A stretch of DNA of 64,000 nucleotides. It comes from Bacteroides acidifaciens. GTDB taxonomy: Bacteria; Bacteroidota; Bacteroidia; Bacteroidales; Bacteroidaceae. The position numbers and the translations under genes were made by a program. Each line of letters begins with the position of its first letter. Within the stretch, counting starts at the first letter, position 1. Shown piece by piece: positions 34,950 to 43,920 of the stretch. The stretch lies in NCBI RefSeq assembly GCF_903181435.1, contig NZ_CAEUHO010000001.1, positions 2,108,001 to 2,172,000 of the forward strand. The letters are read 5' to 3'. The notes beneath the pieces were generated by a model. It was not told the DNA's origin. It saw nothing but the letters and a program-made list of their open reading frames with translations, and ran no database searches.

Positions 34950-35684
34950 TTACTTATTTGTGGGAGTATTTTGTTCCAAACGTTGATGTTCTTCTATCAA
35001 TTTCATATTTTCTTTTGCTTTGGAAAGGAATTCCCGCACGAATTTATTACTCTTAAAAGAATAAGGGGCGTCTTTTATTATATCGTCTATCTGAGGAGTC
35101 ATGACAGGATATGGCAACGAACTGCAAAGCATCATAAATACGCTTGGTCCCAGTACATTCTCATAATTAGTTGAAATGAATTTCTTTATGTATTGGTTCA
35201 TTTCATTCATCAATGAGTCTCCTTCTACCATCAACTGTGAGTGAATTTCTTCCAAATCACCGCCATCCATCACCATGCGGGTTTCTTTCTGTTCCAATTC
35301 ACTTATGCTTTCTTCCAACTGGTTTCTTTTGTCGATGAATTCATACAACGCTGCATTCAGAGGAGTTCCTACTGCTTTCAGTTCCGAATTGCTGATAGTT
35401 ACCGTGATTTTACCATTTTCCAGAACAATCGGCATAATGCTTTCGCTATCCATATAAAGCGTCACCATCTGTACTGAATCAATTTTACCTTTCATTGAGA
35501 ATAGTCCATGCACCACTTCAGCAGAATCCAACTTCACCCACTCACCATCGTTCAGGGATTTAAGATATAACATTTTTCCATCCAGACTATTCACAGAAGA
35601 TGTTCCTTCAATCTTGTACTTGCTGGTACAAGAAACCAAAAACGGAAGCAAAAGTAAAAAAGACAAAATTTTATTCACGTTCAT
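34950..35684 (-). CDS. DUF4369-type lipoprotein
   Basis: Exported lipoprotein of 244 residues (lipobox LLPFLVSC, Cys19). Residues about 22-115 fit DUF4369: short beta strands KYKIEGTSSVNSLDGKMLYL, then KLDSAEVVHGLFSMKG and VLENGKITVTISNSELKAVG. This domain often precedes a thioredoxin module in Bacteroidetes TlpA-like proteins. Here the thioredoxin part is absent and the remainder (about 115-244) is a charged, probably helical region. It stands alone on the minus strand. Function is unknown; the stretch downstream has no obvious terminator. Confidence 0.8.
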   Translation of the reverse strand: MNVNKILSFLLLLPFLVSCTSKYKIEGTSSVNSLDGKMLYLKSLNDGEWVKLDSAEVVHGLFSMKGKIDSVQMVTLYMDSESIMPIVLENGKITVTISNSELKAVGTPLNAALYEFIDKRNQLEESISELEQKETRMVMDGGDLEEIHSQLMVEGDSLMNEMNQYIKKFISTNYENVLGPSVFMMLCSSLPYPVMTPQIDDIIKDAPYSFKSNKFVREFLSKAKENMKLIEEHQRLEQNTPTNK

Positions 35685-35829
35685 CTATTCATTAAAATTC
35701 TGAGTGCAAAGGTACAACCGATTCAGATTTCAAGGAAACATTTTATCAATATTTAAATCTTGTAAGTCTCTTTTCTTTAATAATCCTTATAAACATACGT
35801 CTGAGGGACTTTTTTTCATTTAGTTTATC

Positions 35830-35837
35830 TAATTTTG
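35830..35837 (+). promoter_or_regulatory. -7 promoter element TAATTTTG for the sulfatase maturase (predicts a nearly leaderless mRNA)
   Basis: Exact TAnnTTTG ending five bases before the ATG at 35843, so the start site should fall at or next to the start codon. No TTTG at the usual -33 position. Confidence 0.5.
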
Positions 35838-35842
35838 TAGTC

Positions 35843-37093
35843 ATGAAAACATCGACTTATGCCCCATTTGCCAAACCGCTTTATGTGATGGTAAAGCCAG
35901 TAGGTGCCGTATGCAACCTTGCATGCGATTATTGCTACTATCTGGAGAAGGCCAATCTATACAAAGACAATCCGAAACACGTAATGAGCGATGAACTTCT
36001 CGAAAAGTTTATCGACGAGTACATTAACTCACAGACCATGCCTCAGGTACTTTTCACCTGGCACGGGGGAGAAACGCTGATGCGTCCGCTCTCTTTCTAC
36101 AAGAAGGCTATGGAACTGCAAAAGAAATACGCCCGCGGACGTACGATCGACAACTGTATCCAGACCAACGGTACAATGCTCACCGATGAATGGTGCCAGT
36201 TCTTCCATGACAACAACTGGCTGGTAGGAGTTTCAATCGACGGACCACAGGAATTCCACGATGAGTACCGCAAAAACAAGATGGGAAAACCTTCTTTCGT
36301 GAAAGTGATGCAAGGCATCAATCTTCTGAAAAAGCATAAAGTGGAATGGAACGCAATGGCTGTTATCAATGACTTCAATGCCGACTATCCTTTGGATTTC
36401 TACCATTTCTTCAAAGAAATAGATTGCCATTATATACAGTTTGCCCCCATCGTAGAGCGCATCCTTCCGCATCAGGACGGACGCCATCTCGCCTCTCTTG
36501 CCGAAAACAAGGAAGGAACACTGGCTGACTTTTCAATCACGCCCGAACAGTGGGGGAATTTTCTTTGCACTCTTTTCGATGAATGGGTAAAAGAAGACGT
36601 AGGCAACTACTACATACAGATATTCGATTCTACACTCGCCAATTGGATGGGTGAACAACCCGGTGTGTGCTCCATGGCAAAAACCTGCGGACACGCCGGC
36701 GTCATGGAATTCAACGGAGACGTCTACTCTTGCGACCATTTTGTGTTTCCCGAATATAAACTGGGAAATATCTACAACCAGACTCTTGTGGAGATGATGC
36801 ACAGCGAACGCCAGTATAATTTCGGTAATATGAAATACCGGTCTCTCCCGACCCAATGCAAGGAATGTGAATTCCTCTTTGCCTGCAACGGTGAATGCCC
36901 GAAGAATCGCTTCAGCCGAACATCGGAAGGCGAACCCGGATTGAATTATTTATGCAAAGGATACTACCAGTTCTTCAAACATGTAGCTCCATACATGGAT
37001 TTCATGAAAAACGAGCTGATGAACCAACGCCCGCCGGCAAATATCATGGAAGCTTTAAAAAATGGAAAATTGAAAGTGGAGAACAGGAAGTGA
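35843..37093 (+). CDS. chuR: Anaerobic sulfatase-maturating enzyme (radical SAM/SPASM)
   Basis: Oxidises an active-site Cys or Ser of sulfatases to C-alpha-formylglycine under anaerobic conditions, which host-mucin and chondroitin sulfatases need. The 416-residue protein has the radical SAM triad CNLACDYCYYLEK near residue 24, the SAM-contact GGE motif (WHGGETLMRP), and SPASM cysteines: CSMAKTCGHAG, YSCDHFV, and near the C-terminus CKECEFLFACNGECPKNRF. Length and motifs match the characterised B. thetaiotaomicron enzyme (ChuR/anSME). No sulfatase lies in this window, in keeping with one maturase serving many distant sulfatases. A promoter lies immediately upstream. Confidence 0.94.
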   Translation: MKTSTYAPFAKPLYVMVKPVGAVCNLACDYCYYLEKANLYKDNPKHVMSDELLEKFIDEYINSQTMPQVLFTWHGGETLMRPLSFYKKAMELQKKYARGRTIDNCIQTNGTMLTDEWCQFFHDNNWLVGVSIDGPQEFHDEYRKNKMGKPSFVKVMQGINLLKKHKVEWNAMAVINDFNADYPLDFYHFFKEIDCHYIQFAPIVERILPHQDGRHLASLAENKEGTLADFSITPEQWGNFLCTLFDEWVKEDVGNYYIQIFDSTLANWMGEQPGVCSMAKTCGHAGVMEFNGDVYSCDHFVFPEYKLGNIYNQTLVEMMHSERQYNFGNMKYRSLPTQCKECEFLFACNGECPKNRFSRTSEGEPGLNYLCKGYYQFFKHVAPYMDFMKNELMNQRPPANIMEALKNGKLKVENRK

Positions 37094-37142
37094 AATACGG
37101 AACATATTAACAATCAAATATTTAATTTTTATCACTGAATAA

Positions 37143-39302
37143 ATGAATAGACTAAGACTTTATTTATTGGCGCTGACTGCGCTGATCGTATGTACCGCCA
37201 AGGCGGACGAAGGAATGTGGTTATTGCAACTGATGCAACAGCAACATTCTATTGATATGATGAAGAAACAAGGTTTGAAGTTGGAAGCCCAAGATTTATA
37301 TAATCCTAATGGTGTCTCCCTAAAGGATGCTGTCGGTATATTCGGTGGCGGATGTACGGGAGAAATCATCTCACCAGAAGGCTTGATCCTTACAAACCAT
37401 CACTGTGGTTACGCTTCTATCCAACAACATAGTAGTGTCGAGCATGATTATCTGACAGACGGTTTTTGGGCTACTTCCAGAGATAAAGAGCTCCCTACTC
37501 CGGGATTGAAATTCACATTTATCGAACGTATTGAGGACATTACCGATATTGTTAATGCTAAAGTTGCCGCCAAAGAAATCACGGAGTCCGAATCATTCAC
37601 AGGTGCGTTTCTTCAAAAATTAGCAAAAGAGCTTTACTCCAAAAGTGATCTGAAAGACAAAAAAGGAATTGTACCACAAGCACTTCCATTTTATGCTGGA
37701 AACAAATTCTACCTGTTTTATAAGAAAATATACCCGGATGTGCGTATGGTTGCCGCACCGCCTTCTTCTATCGGCAAATTCGGCGGCGAAACGGACAACT
37801 GGATGTGGCCCCGCCACACGGGCGACTTCTCCATGTTCCGTATCTATGCAGACGCTAACGGCGAACCGGCAGAATACAATGCTTCCAATACGCCATTAAA
37901 AACTAAAAAACATTTGCCTATCTCCATCAAAGGCCTGAAAGAAGGAGACTACGCAATGATTATGGGATTCCCCGGAAGCACAAGCCGTTATCTGACCGTA
38001 TCGGAAGTAAAAGAACGCATGGAATCAGAGAACGAACCGCGTATCCGTATCCGAGGTGCCCGCCTGGCAGTCCTAAAAGAAGTAATGAATGCCAGCGACA
38101 AAATCCGTATCCAGTATGCCAACAAGTACGCAGGCTCCAGCAACTACTGGAAGAACTCTATCGGAATGAACAAAGCGATTATCGATAATGATGTACTCGG
38201 CACAAAAGCTGCCCAGGAAACTAAATTCACAGAATTTGCCAAAGAAAAGAACAATACCGAATATGCGGAAGTAGTAAAGAAGATAGATGACTTGGTAGCT
38301 AAAACAGCTCCTCTCAACTATCAGTTCACTTGCCTGAGAGAAACATTCTTCGGAGCTATTGAATTCGGCAGCACTCTGTTATCCAAAACACGGGAAGCAC
38401 TGATAGAAAAGAATGACTCTTTAATTAAGGTACGCATAGAAGCCTTGAAAGCCACATATGACGGTATTCATAATAAAGACTACGACCATGAAGTAGACCG
38501 TAAAGTAGCTAAAGTTCTTTTCCCGCTATATGCAGAAATGATTCCGGCCGACCAGCGTCCGTCTATCTATAAGGTTATCGAACAGAAATACAAGGGTGAC
38601 TATGACAAGTTTATCGACGACATGTATGATAACTCCATCTTCGCCAACCGTGAAAACTTTGAGAAGTTTATCAAAAAGCCGACAGTAAAAGCTATCGACA
38701 ATGACCTTGCTTTGCAATACTGCCAATCAAAATACGACTTGTTCGAGAAAATAGTTTCACAACTGAAAGATATGGATAAGGAACTGGCTTTGCTGCACAA
38801 AACATACATTCGTGGTCTTGGCGACATGAAATTACCCGTACCTTCTTATCCGGATGCCAACTTTACGATTCGCCTGACTTACGGCAACGTGAAACCTTAT
38901 GATCCGAAAGACGGCGTACACTACAACTATTACACTACAACTAAAGGAATTCTTGAAAAAGAGAACCCGGATGACCGTGAATTCGTAGTGCCTGCCAAAC
39001 TGAAAGAACTGATAGAAAAGAAGGATTACGGACGTTATGCTTTGCCGAACGGTGATATGCCGGTTTGCTTCTTGTCTACCAACGACATCACCGGTGGTAA
39101 CTCCGGCAGCCCGGTATTGAATGAAAACGGAGAATTGATAGGTTGTGCCTTCGACGGCAACTGGGAATCGTTGAGCGGTGATATCAACTTTGACAATAAC
39201 CTGCAACGTTGCATTAATCTGGATATCCGTTATGTCCTGTTTATCCTTGAGAAATTAGGCAACTGCGGACATCTGATTAACGAAATGACAATTGTAGAAT
39301 AA
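37143..39302 (+). CDS. dpp7: S46 dipeptidyl-peptidase, DPP7-like
   Basis: Periplasmic serine exopeptidase releasing dipeptides from oligopeptides. 719 residues, the S46 standard, with signal peptide (to about Ala21, KADEGMW). Catalytic His86 is in ILTNHHCGY, the Asp in [14 protein letters not shown] (about 224) and Ser654 in GGNSGSPV. The S1-pocket residue that sets specificity (673 in P. gingivalis enzymes) is Gly672 here ([12 protein letters not shown]), predicting preference for hydrophobic P1 residues as in DPP7. It directly abuts its paralogue: the TAA at 39300-39302 is followed at once by ATG. Both lie 50 bp downstream of the sulfatase maturase. Confidence 0.92.
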   Translation: MNRLRLYLLALTALIVCTAKADEGMWLLQLMQQQHSIDMMKKQGLKLEAQDLYNPNGVSLKDAVGIFGGGCTGEIISPEGLILTNHHCGYASIQQHSSVEHDYLTDGFWATSRDKELPTPGLKFTFIERIEDITDIVNAKVAAKEITESESFTGAFLQKLAKELYSKSDLKDKKGIVPQALPFYAGNKFYLFYKKIYPDVRMVAAPPSSIGKFGGETDNWMWPRHTGDFSMFRIYADANGEPAEYNASNTPLKTKKHLPISIKGLKEGDYAMIMGFPGSTSRYLTVSEVKERMESENEPRIRIRGARLAVLKEVMNASDKIRIQYANKYAGSSNYWKNSIGMNKAIIDNDVLGTKAAQETKFTEFAKEKNNTEYAEVVKKIDDLVAKTAPLNYQFTCLRETFFGAIEFGSTLLSKTREALIEKNDSLIKVRIEALKATYDGIHNKDYDHEVDRKVAKVLFPLYAEMIPADQRPSIYKVIEQKYKGDYDKFIDDMYDNSIFANRENFEKFIKKPTVKAIDNDLALQYCQSKYDLFEKIVSQLKDMDKELALLHKTYIRGLGDMKLPVPSYPDANFTIRLTYGNVKPYDPKDGVHYNYYTTTKGILEKENPDDREFVVPAKLKELIEKKDYGRYALPNGDMPVCFLSTNDITGGNSGSPVLNENGELIGCAFDGNWESLSGDINFDNNLQRCINLDIRYVLFILEKLGNCGHLINEMTIVE

Positions 39303-41462
39303 ATGAGAAAACAAATCCTATTTGCTATATTTTCGCTGGCAACTCTCAGCATCCACGCCGATGAAGGCATGTGGATGCTGACTGACCTGAAAACGCAGAA
39401 TGCAGTTGCCATGCGTGAACTCGGTCTGGAGATTCCTGTCGAAGAGGTATACAACACAAACGGACTTTCCCTGAAAGATGCGGTTGTGCATTTTGGTCGT
39501 GGATGTACGGGAGAAGTCATCTCTTCCGAAGGACTGGTTCTGACCAACCATCATTGCGGCTATGGAGCTATCCAACAGCACAGCAATGTAGAGCACGATT
39601 ATCTGACAGAAGGTTTTTGGGCTATGAACCGCGATGCGGAACTTCCCACTCCAGGACTAACTGTCACATACATCGACCGGATTCTCGATGTAACCAGCTA
39701 TGTCAATGAACAGCTAAAAAAAGATCCGGATCCGGATGGTGTCAATTACCTGTCACCAAGTTATCTTAGCAAAGTAGCTGAACGTTTTGCCAAAGCTGAG
39801 AACATAGAAGTTACCCCGGCGACTAAGTTGGAACTTAAAGCTTTCTATGGCGGTAACAAATACTATATGTTCGTCAAGACAGTGTACAGCGACATTCGTA
39901 TGGTAGGTGCCCCGCCTTCTTCGATTGGTAAGTTCGGAGCTGACACAGACAACTGGATGTGGCCGCGTCACACGGGTGACTTTTCTCTTTTCCGCATTTA
40001 CGCAGACAAGGATGGGAAACCTGCGGCATATTCAAAGGATAATGTTCCTTTGAAAGTAAAGAAACATCTCACTATCAGCCTTGCCGGAGTACAGGAAGGT
40101 GATTTCACTTTTGTCATGGGATTCCCCGGACGCAACTGGCGATATATGATTTCCGACGAAGTGGAAGAACGTATGCAGACCACCAACTTCATGCGTCATC
40201 ATGTACGTGGAGCCCGCCAGAAAGTACTTATGGAACAAATGCTGAAAGACCCTGCCGTACGTATTCACTATGCCAGTAAGTATGCATCATCTGCCAATTA
40301 TTGGAAAAATGCCATCGGCATGAATGAAGGGCTGATACGTCTCAATGTATTGGACACCAAACGTACACAACAAGAAGAACTTTTGGCACGTGGACGTGAA
40401 AAGGGAGATGATTCTTATCAAAAAGCCTTTGATGAAATTCGCTCTATCGTAGCTCACCGCCGTGACGCTCTCTACCACCAGCAGGCTATTAATGAAGCAT
40501 TAGTGACTGCCCTTGATTTTATGCGCATTCCTTCTACAATGGAAATGGTTACTGCCTTGAAATCAAAAGACAAAGAGAAAATTAAGGAAGCCACCCAAAA
40601 ACTAAAAAAAGAGGGTGAAAAATACTTCGCTTCTGTCCCTTTTCCGGAAGTGGAAAAAATGGTCGGCAAAGAGATGTTGAAAACATATGCCAATTATATT
40701 CCGGCAGAACAGCGGATTAACATCTTTGAAATTATCAGCTCCCGCTTTAAAGGAAATATTGACGCATTTGTTGACGAGTGTTTTGAACATTCTATCTTCG
40801 GTAATCCTAAGAATTTTGAGAAGTTTATCAAAAAACCGAGCCTATATAAAATAGGACACGACTGGATGGTACTATTCAAATATTCCATTACCGACGGAAT
40901 ACTGAAGACTGCTATTGCCATGAAAGAAGCGAATCAAAACTATGATGCCGCCCATAAAGTATGGGTGAAAGGCATGATGGATATGAAACAGGAAAAAGGT
41001 ATTCCTATCTACCCGGATGCAAACTCTACTTTACGGTTGACATACGGTCAAGTACTTTCTTATGAGCCATTTGACGGTGCTGTTTATGATGCCCATACCA
41101 CCCTCAAAGGAGTAATGGAGAAAGAAGATCAAGGAAACTGGGAGTTTGTTGTCCCCCAAAAACTGAAAGAGCTATATGCTGCCAAAGATTATGGACGCTA
41201 TGGAAAAAACGGTGAAATGCCTGTTTGCTTTATTGTAAACACCGACAATACAGGCGGAAACTCCGGTAGTCCTGTCTTCAATGGTAAAGGCCAGCTGGTA
41301 GGAACTGCTTTCGACCGCAACTTTGAAGGACTCACAGGCGATATCGCTTTCCGTCCTTCATCACAACGTGCGGCCTGCGTCGACATTCGCTATACACTCT
41401 TCATCATAGATAAATTTGCGGGAGCATCCCATATCATTGATGAATTGACTATAGCAGAATAA
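39303..41462 (+). CDS. dpp11: S46 dipeptidyl-peptidase, DPP11-like
   Basis: Second S46 peptidase, also 719 residues with a signal peptide (to about Ala19, HADEGMW). The His (LTNHHCGY), Asp ([14 protein letters not shown]) and Ser654 (GGNSGSPV) triad is intact. The specificity position carries Arg672 (AFDRNFEGLTGD) where the upstream paralogue has Gly672. In characterised P. gingivalis enzymes Arg at this site (Arg673) gives strict preference for Asp/Glu at P1 (DPP11). The pair therefore looks like a gene duplication that split specificity, giving cover of both hydrophobic and acidic P1 residues. A strong terminator follows at 41487. Confidence 0.92.
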   Translation: MRKQILFAIFSLATLSIHADEGMWMLTDLKTQNAVAMRELGLEIPVEEVYNTNGLSLKDAVVHFGRGCTGEVISSEGLVLTNHHCGYGAIQQHSNVEHDYLTEGFWAMNRDAELPTPGLTVTYIDRILDVTSYVNEQLKKDPDPDGVNYLSPSYLSKVAERFAKAENIEVTPATKLELKAFYGGNKYYMFVKTVYSDIRMVGAPPSSIGKFGADTDNWMWPRHTGDFSLFRIYADKDGKPAAYSKDNVPLKVKKHLTISLAGVQEGDFTFVMGFPGRNWRYMISDEVEERMQTTNFMRHHVRGARQKVLMEQMLKDPAVRIHYASKYASSANYWKNAIGMNEGLIRLNVLDTKRTQQEELLARGREKGDDSYQKAFDEIRSIVAHRRDALYHQQAINEALVTALDFMRIPSTMEMVTALKSKDKEKIKEATQKLKKEGEKYFASVPFPEVEKMVGKEMLKTYANYIPAEQRINIFEIISSRFKGNIDAFVDECFEHSIFGNPKNFEKFIKKPSLYKIGHDWMVLFKYSITDGILKTAIAMKEANQNYDAAHKVWVKGMMDMKQEKGIPIYPDANSTLRLTYGQVLSYEPFDGAVYDAHTTLKGVMEKEDQGNWEFVVPQKLKELYAAKDYGRYGKNGEMPVCFIVNTDNTGGNSGSPVFNGKGQLVGTAFDRNFEGLTGDIAFRPSSQRAACVDIRYTLFIIDKFAGASHIIDELTIAE

Positions 41463-41486
41463 TCAGAATATCATTTATAAAGAAGA

Positions 41487-41526
41487 AATGGATAATGACG
41501 CCTAATTCGCTCATTATCCATTTTCT
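41487..41526 (+). terminator. Intrinsic terminator after the S46 peptidase pair
   Basis: 12-bp arms AATGGATAATGA / TCATTATCCATT, 12-nt loop, followed by a T-rich run. Confidence 0.85.
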
Positions 41527-41657
41527 TTTGTTCGCACCTTCATTTTATATTTTTCGAAACGCAAAGTTCCCTCTTTTATATTACAAGATAATGTCTCCAA
41601 GATTACTATTTTATGAACAAAAACAGCTTTTTCCCGTTATATTAATGAAATAGAATT

Positions 41658-41665
41658 TATATTTG
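41658..41665 (+). promoter_or_regulatory. -7 promoter element TATATTTG for the thioredoxin pair
   Basis: Exact TAnnTTTG 43 bp upstream of the ATG at 41709; -33 weak. Confidence 0.5.
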
Positions 41666-41708
41666 CAGTCTTCGATGGCTGCTATTTAACTTTAAGAAAG
41701 GAAAGATT

Positions 41709-42008
41709 ATGGAAAAGTTTGAAGAATTAATAAAGTCACCGATACCCGTTTTAGTTGATTTCTTTGCGGAATGGTGTGGTCCATGTAAGGCAATGAAACC
41801 TGTTCTGGAAGAGCTCAAATTAATTGTAGGTGACAAAGCCCGCATTGTGAAGATAGACGTTGACCAGCACGAAGAACTGGCTACTAAATATCGCATACAG
41901 GCTGTACCTACTTTTATAGTATTCAAGAACGGAGAAGCAGTTTGGAGACATTCCGGCGTAATCCATAGCAGCGAGCTACAAGGGGTTATCGAGAAGCATT
42001 ATACATAA
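41709..42008 (+). CDS. trxA: Thioredoxin (cytoplasmic)
   Basis: General protein disulfide reductase. At 99 residues it has a complete thioredoxin fold: VDFFAEWCGPCKAMKP with the CGPC active site at about residues 25-28, VKIDVDQHEELATKY, and the cis-proline segment QAVPTFIVFKNGE. There is no signal peptide. A promoter box lies 43 bp upstream. The second, exported thioredoxin begins 17 bp downstream, so the two form an operon. Electron donor (thioredoxin reductase) is not in this window. Confidence 0.93.
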   Translation: MEKFEELIKSPIPVLVDFFAEWCGPCKAMKPVLEELKLIVGDKARIVKIDVDQHEELATKYRIQAVPTFIVFKNGEAVWRHSGVIHSSELQGVIEKHYT

Positions 42009-42025
42009 AAAGATAAAGATTTCGA

Positions 42026-42490
42026 ATGAAAAAAGTATTAGTAATGGTAGCATTAGTCATGATAAGCGTAATTGTGTACGCTTTCAATGATAAAGCAGAA
42101 ACCAATCAAGGTAAAAAAGAGGCAACAGGTAACGGTGAAGTCGTCGTAATGAACAAGGAAATGTTTCTGAAAGACGTCTTCGATTATGAAAAATCAAAGG
42201 AGTGGAAATACAAAGGCGACAAGCCTGCCATCATCGACTTATATGCCGATTGGTGTGGACCTTGTCGCCAGACAGCTCCTATCATGAAAGAATTGGCAAA
42301 GGAATATGCAGGGAAAATTACCATCTACAAAGTAAATGTAGATAAACAAAAAGAACTGGCAGCCCTGTTCAATGCAACCAGTATTCCATTGTTCGTATTC
42401 ATCCCCATGAAAGGAGATCCACAGCTTTTCCGTGGGGCTGCTGACAAAGCAACCTACAAGAAAGCAATCGATGAATTTTTATTAAAATAA
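42026..42490 (+). CDS. Exported thioredoxin-fold protein
   Basis: This 154-residue protein has an N-terminal signal or anchor segment (VLVMVALVMISVIVYAF, about 4-20), a Lys/Asn-rich linker and a thioredoxin domain (about 60-154) with YADWCGPCRQTAPIM and cis-proline region TSIPLFVFIP. It likely keeps envelope proteins reduced or reduces specific periplasmic partners, as the DsbD in this window could supply electrons. It is co-transcribed with trxA (17 bp). Twelve bases after the stop begins the array of 22-bp units that ends in its terminator. Confidence 0.88.
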   Translation: MKKVLVMVALVMISVIVYAFNDKAETNQGKKEATGNGEVVVMNKEMFLKDVFDYEKSKEWKYKGDKPAIIDLYADWCGPCRQTAPIMKELAKEYAGKITIYKVNVDKQKELAALFNATSIPLFVFIPMKGDPQLFRGAADKATYKKAIDEFLLK

Positions 42491-42501
42491 AAAGGGAAAA
42501 A

Positions 42502-42567
42502 GATAGTGACGCCATCCGGTAAGGATAGTGACGCTATAATGAATAAATAGTGACGGTATCCCAAGAG
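42502..42567 (+). repeat. Three direct 22-bp units preceding a terminator (array 1)
   Basis: Units begin at 42502 (GATAGTGACGC), 42524 (GATAGTGACGC) and 42546 (AATAGTGACGG), exactly 22 bp apart. The second half of each unit is not conserved. An inverted copy starts one period later at 42568 and ends GCGTCACTATT. Confidence 0.88.
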
Positions 42568-42586
42568 GATAGCGTCACTATTTTTA
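42546..42586 (+). terminator. Intrinsic terminator formed by the third direct and the inverted 22-bp unit
   Basis: AATAGTGACG / CGTCACTATT with inner TATCC / GGATA and loop CAAGA, followed by five Ts. Unit 2 could pair with the inverted unit almost as well (13 of 14). Confidence 0.85.
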
Positions 42587-42601
42587 TATACTTATCGACC
42601 C

Positions 42602-42740
42602 TTATTTAAAGTACCCTACAGGATGGTTCATCATAGGAACCTGAGTGTCTTTCAACTTCAGCACTTTCTTCAACTGATTACTATCCATCAATGCGCGTGG
42701 CACTGTAGCCAAATTTGCCGCAGAACAGAAATAACTATGG
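42602..42740 (-). pseudogene. C-terminal remnant of a nitroreductase-family gene
   Basis: On the minus strand an open stretch ends at TAA (42602-42604) and encodes about 45 residues, including ANLATVPRALMDSNQLKKVL and MMNHPVGYFK. This resembles the C-terminus of nitroreductase-fold flavoproteins (a helix with LATVPRA, then an NHPVGY strand). The frame is closed by a stop just upstream (TAATGC before the conserved part), so nothing upstream could make a full enzyme. It lies between the thioredoxin operon and rubrerythrin on the rubrerythrin strand. Family call is from memory of the motif. Confidence 0.55.
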
Positions 42741-42768
42741 CATTAAAAGTTGATGAACAAATATAAAC

Positions 42769-42806
42769 AAAAAAGGTCTGCATTCATTTTTGAATACAGA
42801 CCTTTT
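42769..42806 (-). terminator. Intrinsic terminator of the perR-rubrerythrin operon
   Basis: AAAAGGTCTG / CAGACCTTTT with inner ATTCA/TGAAT; on the minus strand six Ts follow. Confidence 0.88.
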
Positions 42807-42827
42807 AAGAGTTATTATGAGGTTTGA

Positions 42828-43385
42828 TTATTTATCACCGAAATAACGGTTGTACAGACCTTCAAAACCTTTACCGTGGCGAGCTTCGTCCTTGCACATT
42901 TCGTGTACAGTATCATGGATAGCATCCAGGTTCAAAGCTTTAGCACGAGTTGCGATACGTTTTTTGTCTTCGCATGCACCTTGCTCAGCATCTTTACGTT
43001 TCTGCAGGTTTGTTTTAGTATCCCAAACACAGTCGCCCAACAGTTCGGCAAATTTAGCAGCATGTTCAGCTTCTTCCCAAGCGTAGCGTTTGAAAGCCTC
43101 AGCTACTTCAGGATAACCTTCGCGGTCTGCCTGACGGCTCATAGCCAGATACATACCAACTTCAGTACATTCGCCCATGAAGTGATTGTTCAGGTCTTTA
43201 ATCATTTCTTCGTCACAACCTTTTGCAACACCGATAACGTGCTCATCAGCAAAAGTCAATGCACCACCTTCTACTTCAACAACTTCTACGAACTTGCTGG
43301 CAGGAGCTTTACACAAAGGACATTTCTCAGGAGCTGCGTCACCTTCATAAACGTAACCGCAAACAGTACATCTAAATTTTTTCAT
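42828..43385 (-). CDS. rbr: Reverse rubrerythrin (rubredoxin domain first)
   Basis: Di-iron peroxidase that reduces hydrogen peroxide in anaerobes. The domain order is the reverse of classical rubrerythrin: a rubredoxin-like iron site at the N-terminus ([13 protein letters not shown], Cys6/Cys9, and CPLCKAPA, Cys22/Cys25), then a ferritin-like four-helix domain (about 50-180) with Glu/His ligands in [24 protein letters not shown] and [12 protein letters not shown]. Total 185 residues. It lies 22 bp downstream of perR and shares its promoter, so it should be induced when PerR is oxidised. A strong terminator follows. Confidence 0.93.
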   Translation of the reverse strand: MKKFRCTVCGYVYEGDAAPEKCPLCKAPASKFVEVVEVEGGALTFADEHVIGVAKGCDEEMIKDLNNHFMGECTEVGMYLAMSRQADREGYPEVAEAFKRYAWEEAEHAAKFAELLGDCVWDTKTNLQKRKDAEQGACEDKKRIATRAKALNLDAIHDTVHEMCKDEARHGKGFEGLYNRYFGDK

Positions 43386-43407
43386 TTTCTTCTCAATTTT
43401 AAATTAA

Positions 43408-43839
43408 TTAGTCAATACGTGTATCTTTATCTTTTCTCAAGCAATTCTTACATATACCTTTATAATAATAATGCACTTCCGATACCTGATGTCCGTCCAT
43501 CTCCAAGCTCTCTACCTTTTTCACCGCTTCCAGACATTGCAAGTCATAAATATGTCCGCAACGTTTGCATAGGAAATGAGAGTGAATAGAGGTATCCGCA
43601 TCAAAATTAGTATTCTTCTCATCAATAGTAAGCATCTGAGCCGCTCCTTGTTCTGAAAATAGTTTCAAAGTATTGTAAACTGTCGTCTTTGAAAGTGTAG
43701 GCATCGAAGGAGACAATGCTGTATATATATCATCAGCCGACGGATGGATAGGATGCTCCATCAAATATTGCATGATAGCAATACGCTGCATCGAAGGCTT
43801 TATATTATGTTCTAATAATCTTTCGTACGGTTTCATCAT
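43408..43839 (-). CDS. perR: Fur-family peroxide regulator (PerR-like)
   Basis: Metal-dependent repressor of peroxide defence. The 143 residues show a winged-helix DNA-binding domain (about 1-80: SADDIYTALSPSMPTLSKTT, VYNTLKLFSEQG) and a dimerisation domain with the regulatory His/Asp site (TSIHSHFLCKRCGHIYDL) and two CxxC zinc pairs (CKRC and CKNC). PerR is favoured over Fur by the downstream rubrerythrin and by length. Its own promoter carries a 7-5-7 palindrome AATTGTA-N5-TACAATT just downstream of the predicted start site, so autorepression is likely. Divergent from nadE. Confidence 0.9.
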   Translation of the reverse strand: MMKPYERLLEHNIKPSMQRIAIMQYLMEHPIHPSADDIYTALSPSMPTLSKTTVYNTLKLFSEQGAAQMLTIDEKNTNFDADTSIHSHFLCKRCGHIYDLQCLEAVKKVESLEMDGHQVSEVHYYYKGICKNCLRKDKDTRID

Positions 43840-43857
43840 TTAGCCCTTTCTTTCCAA

Positions 43858-43876
43858 AATTGTATTCATTACAATT
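43858..43876. promoter_or_regulatory. Probable PerR operator
   Basis: Perfect 7-5-7 palindrome AATTGTATTCATTACAATT, similar in form to Per/Fur boxes, placed about +6 to +24 of the perR transcript. Confidence 0.65.
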
Positions 43877-43888
43877 ATAAATCCAGTG

Positions 43889-43920
43889 CAAAGATAGAAA
43901 GGCTTTATTGGATTTCCAAA
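43889..43920 (-). promoter_or_regulatory. perR-rbr promoter (-33 TTTG and -7 TATCTTTG)
   Basis: Minus strand: TTTG at 43917-43920, 20-bp spacer, TATCTTTG at 43889-43896. This is a full Bacteroides sigma-ABfr consensus. Confidence 0.8.

Noticed and set aside
42502..42589. Possible CRISPR-like array of short repeats
   Set aside because: The conserved part is only 11 bp, the period is 22 bp with no true spacer, there are three copies and an inverted fourth, and no cas gene is near.
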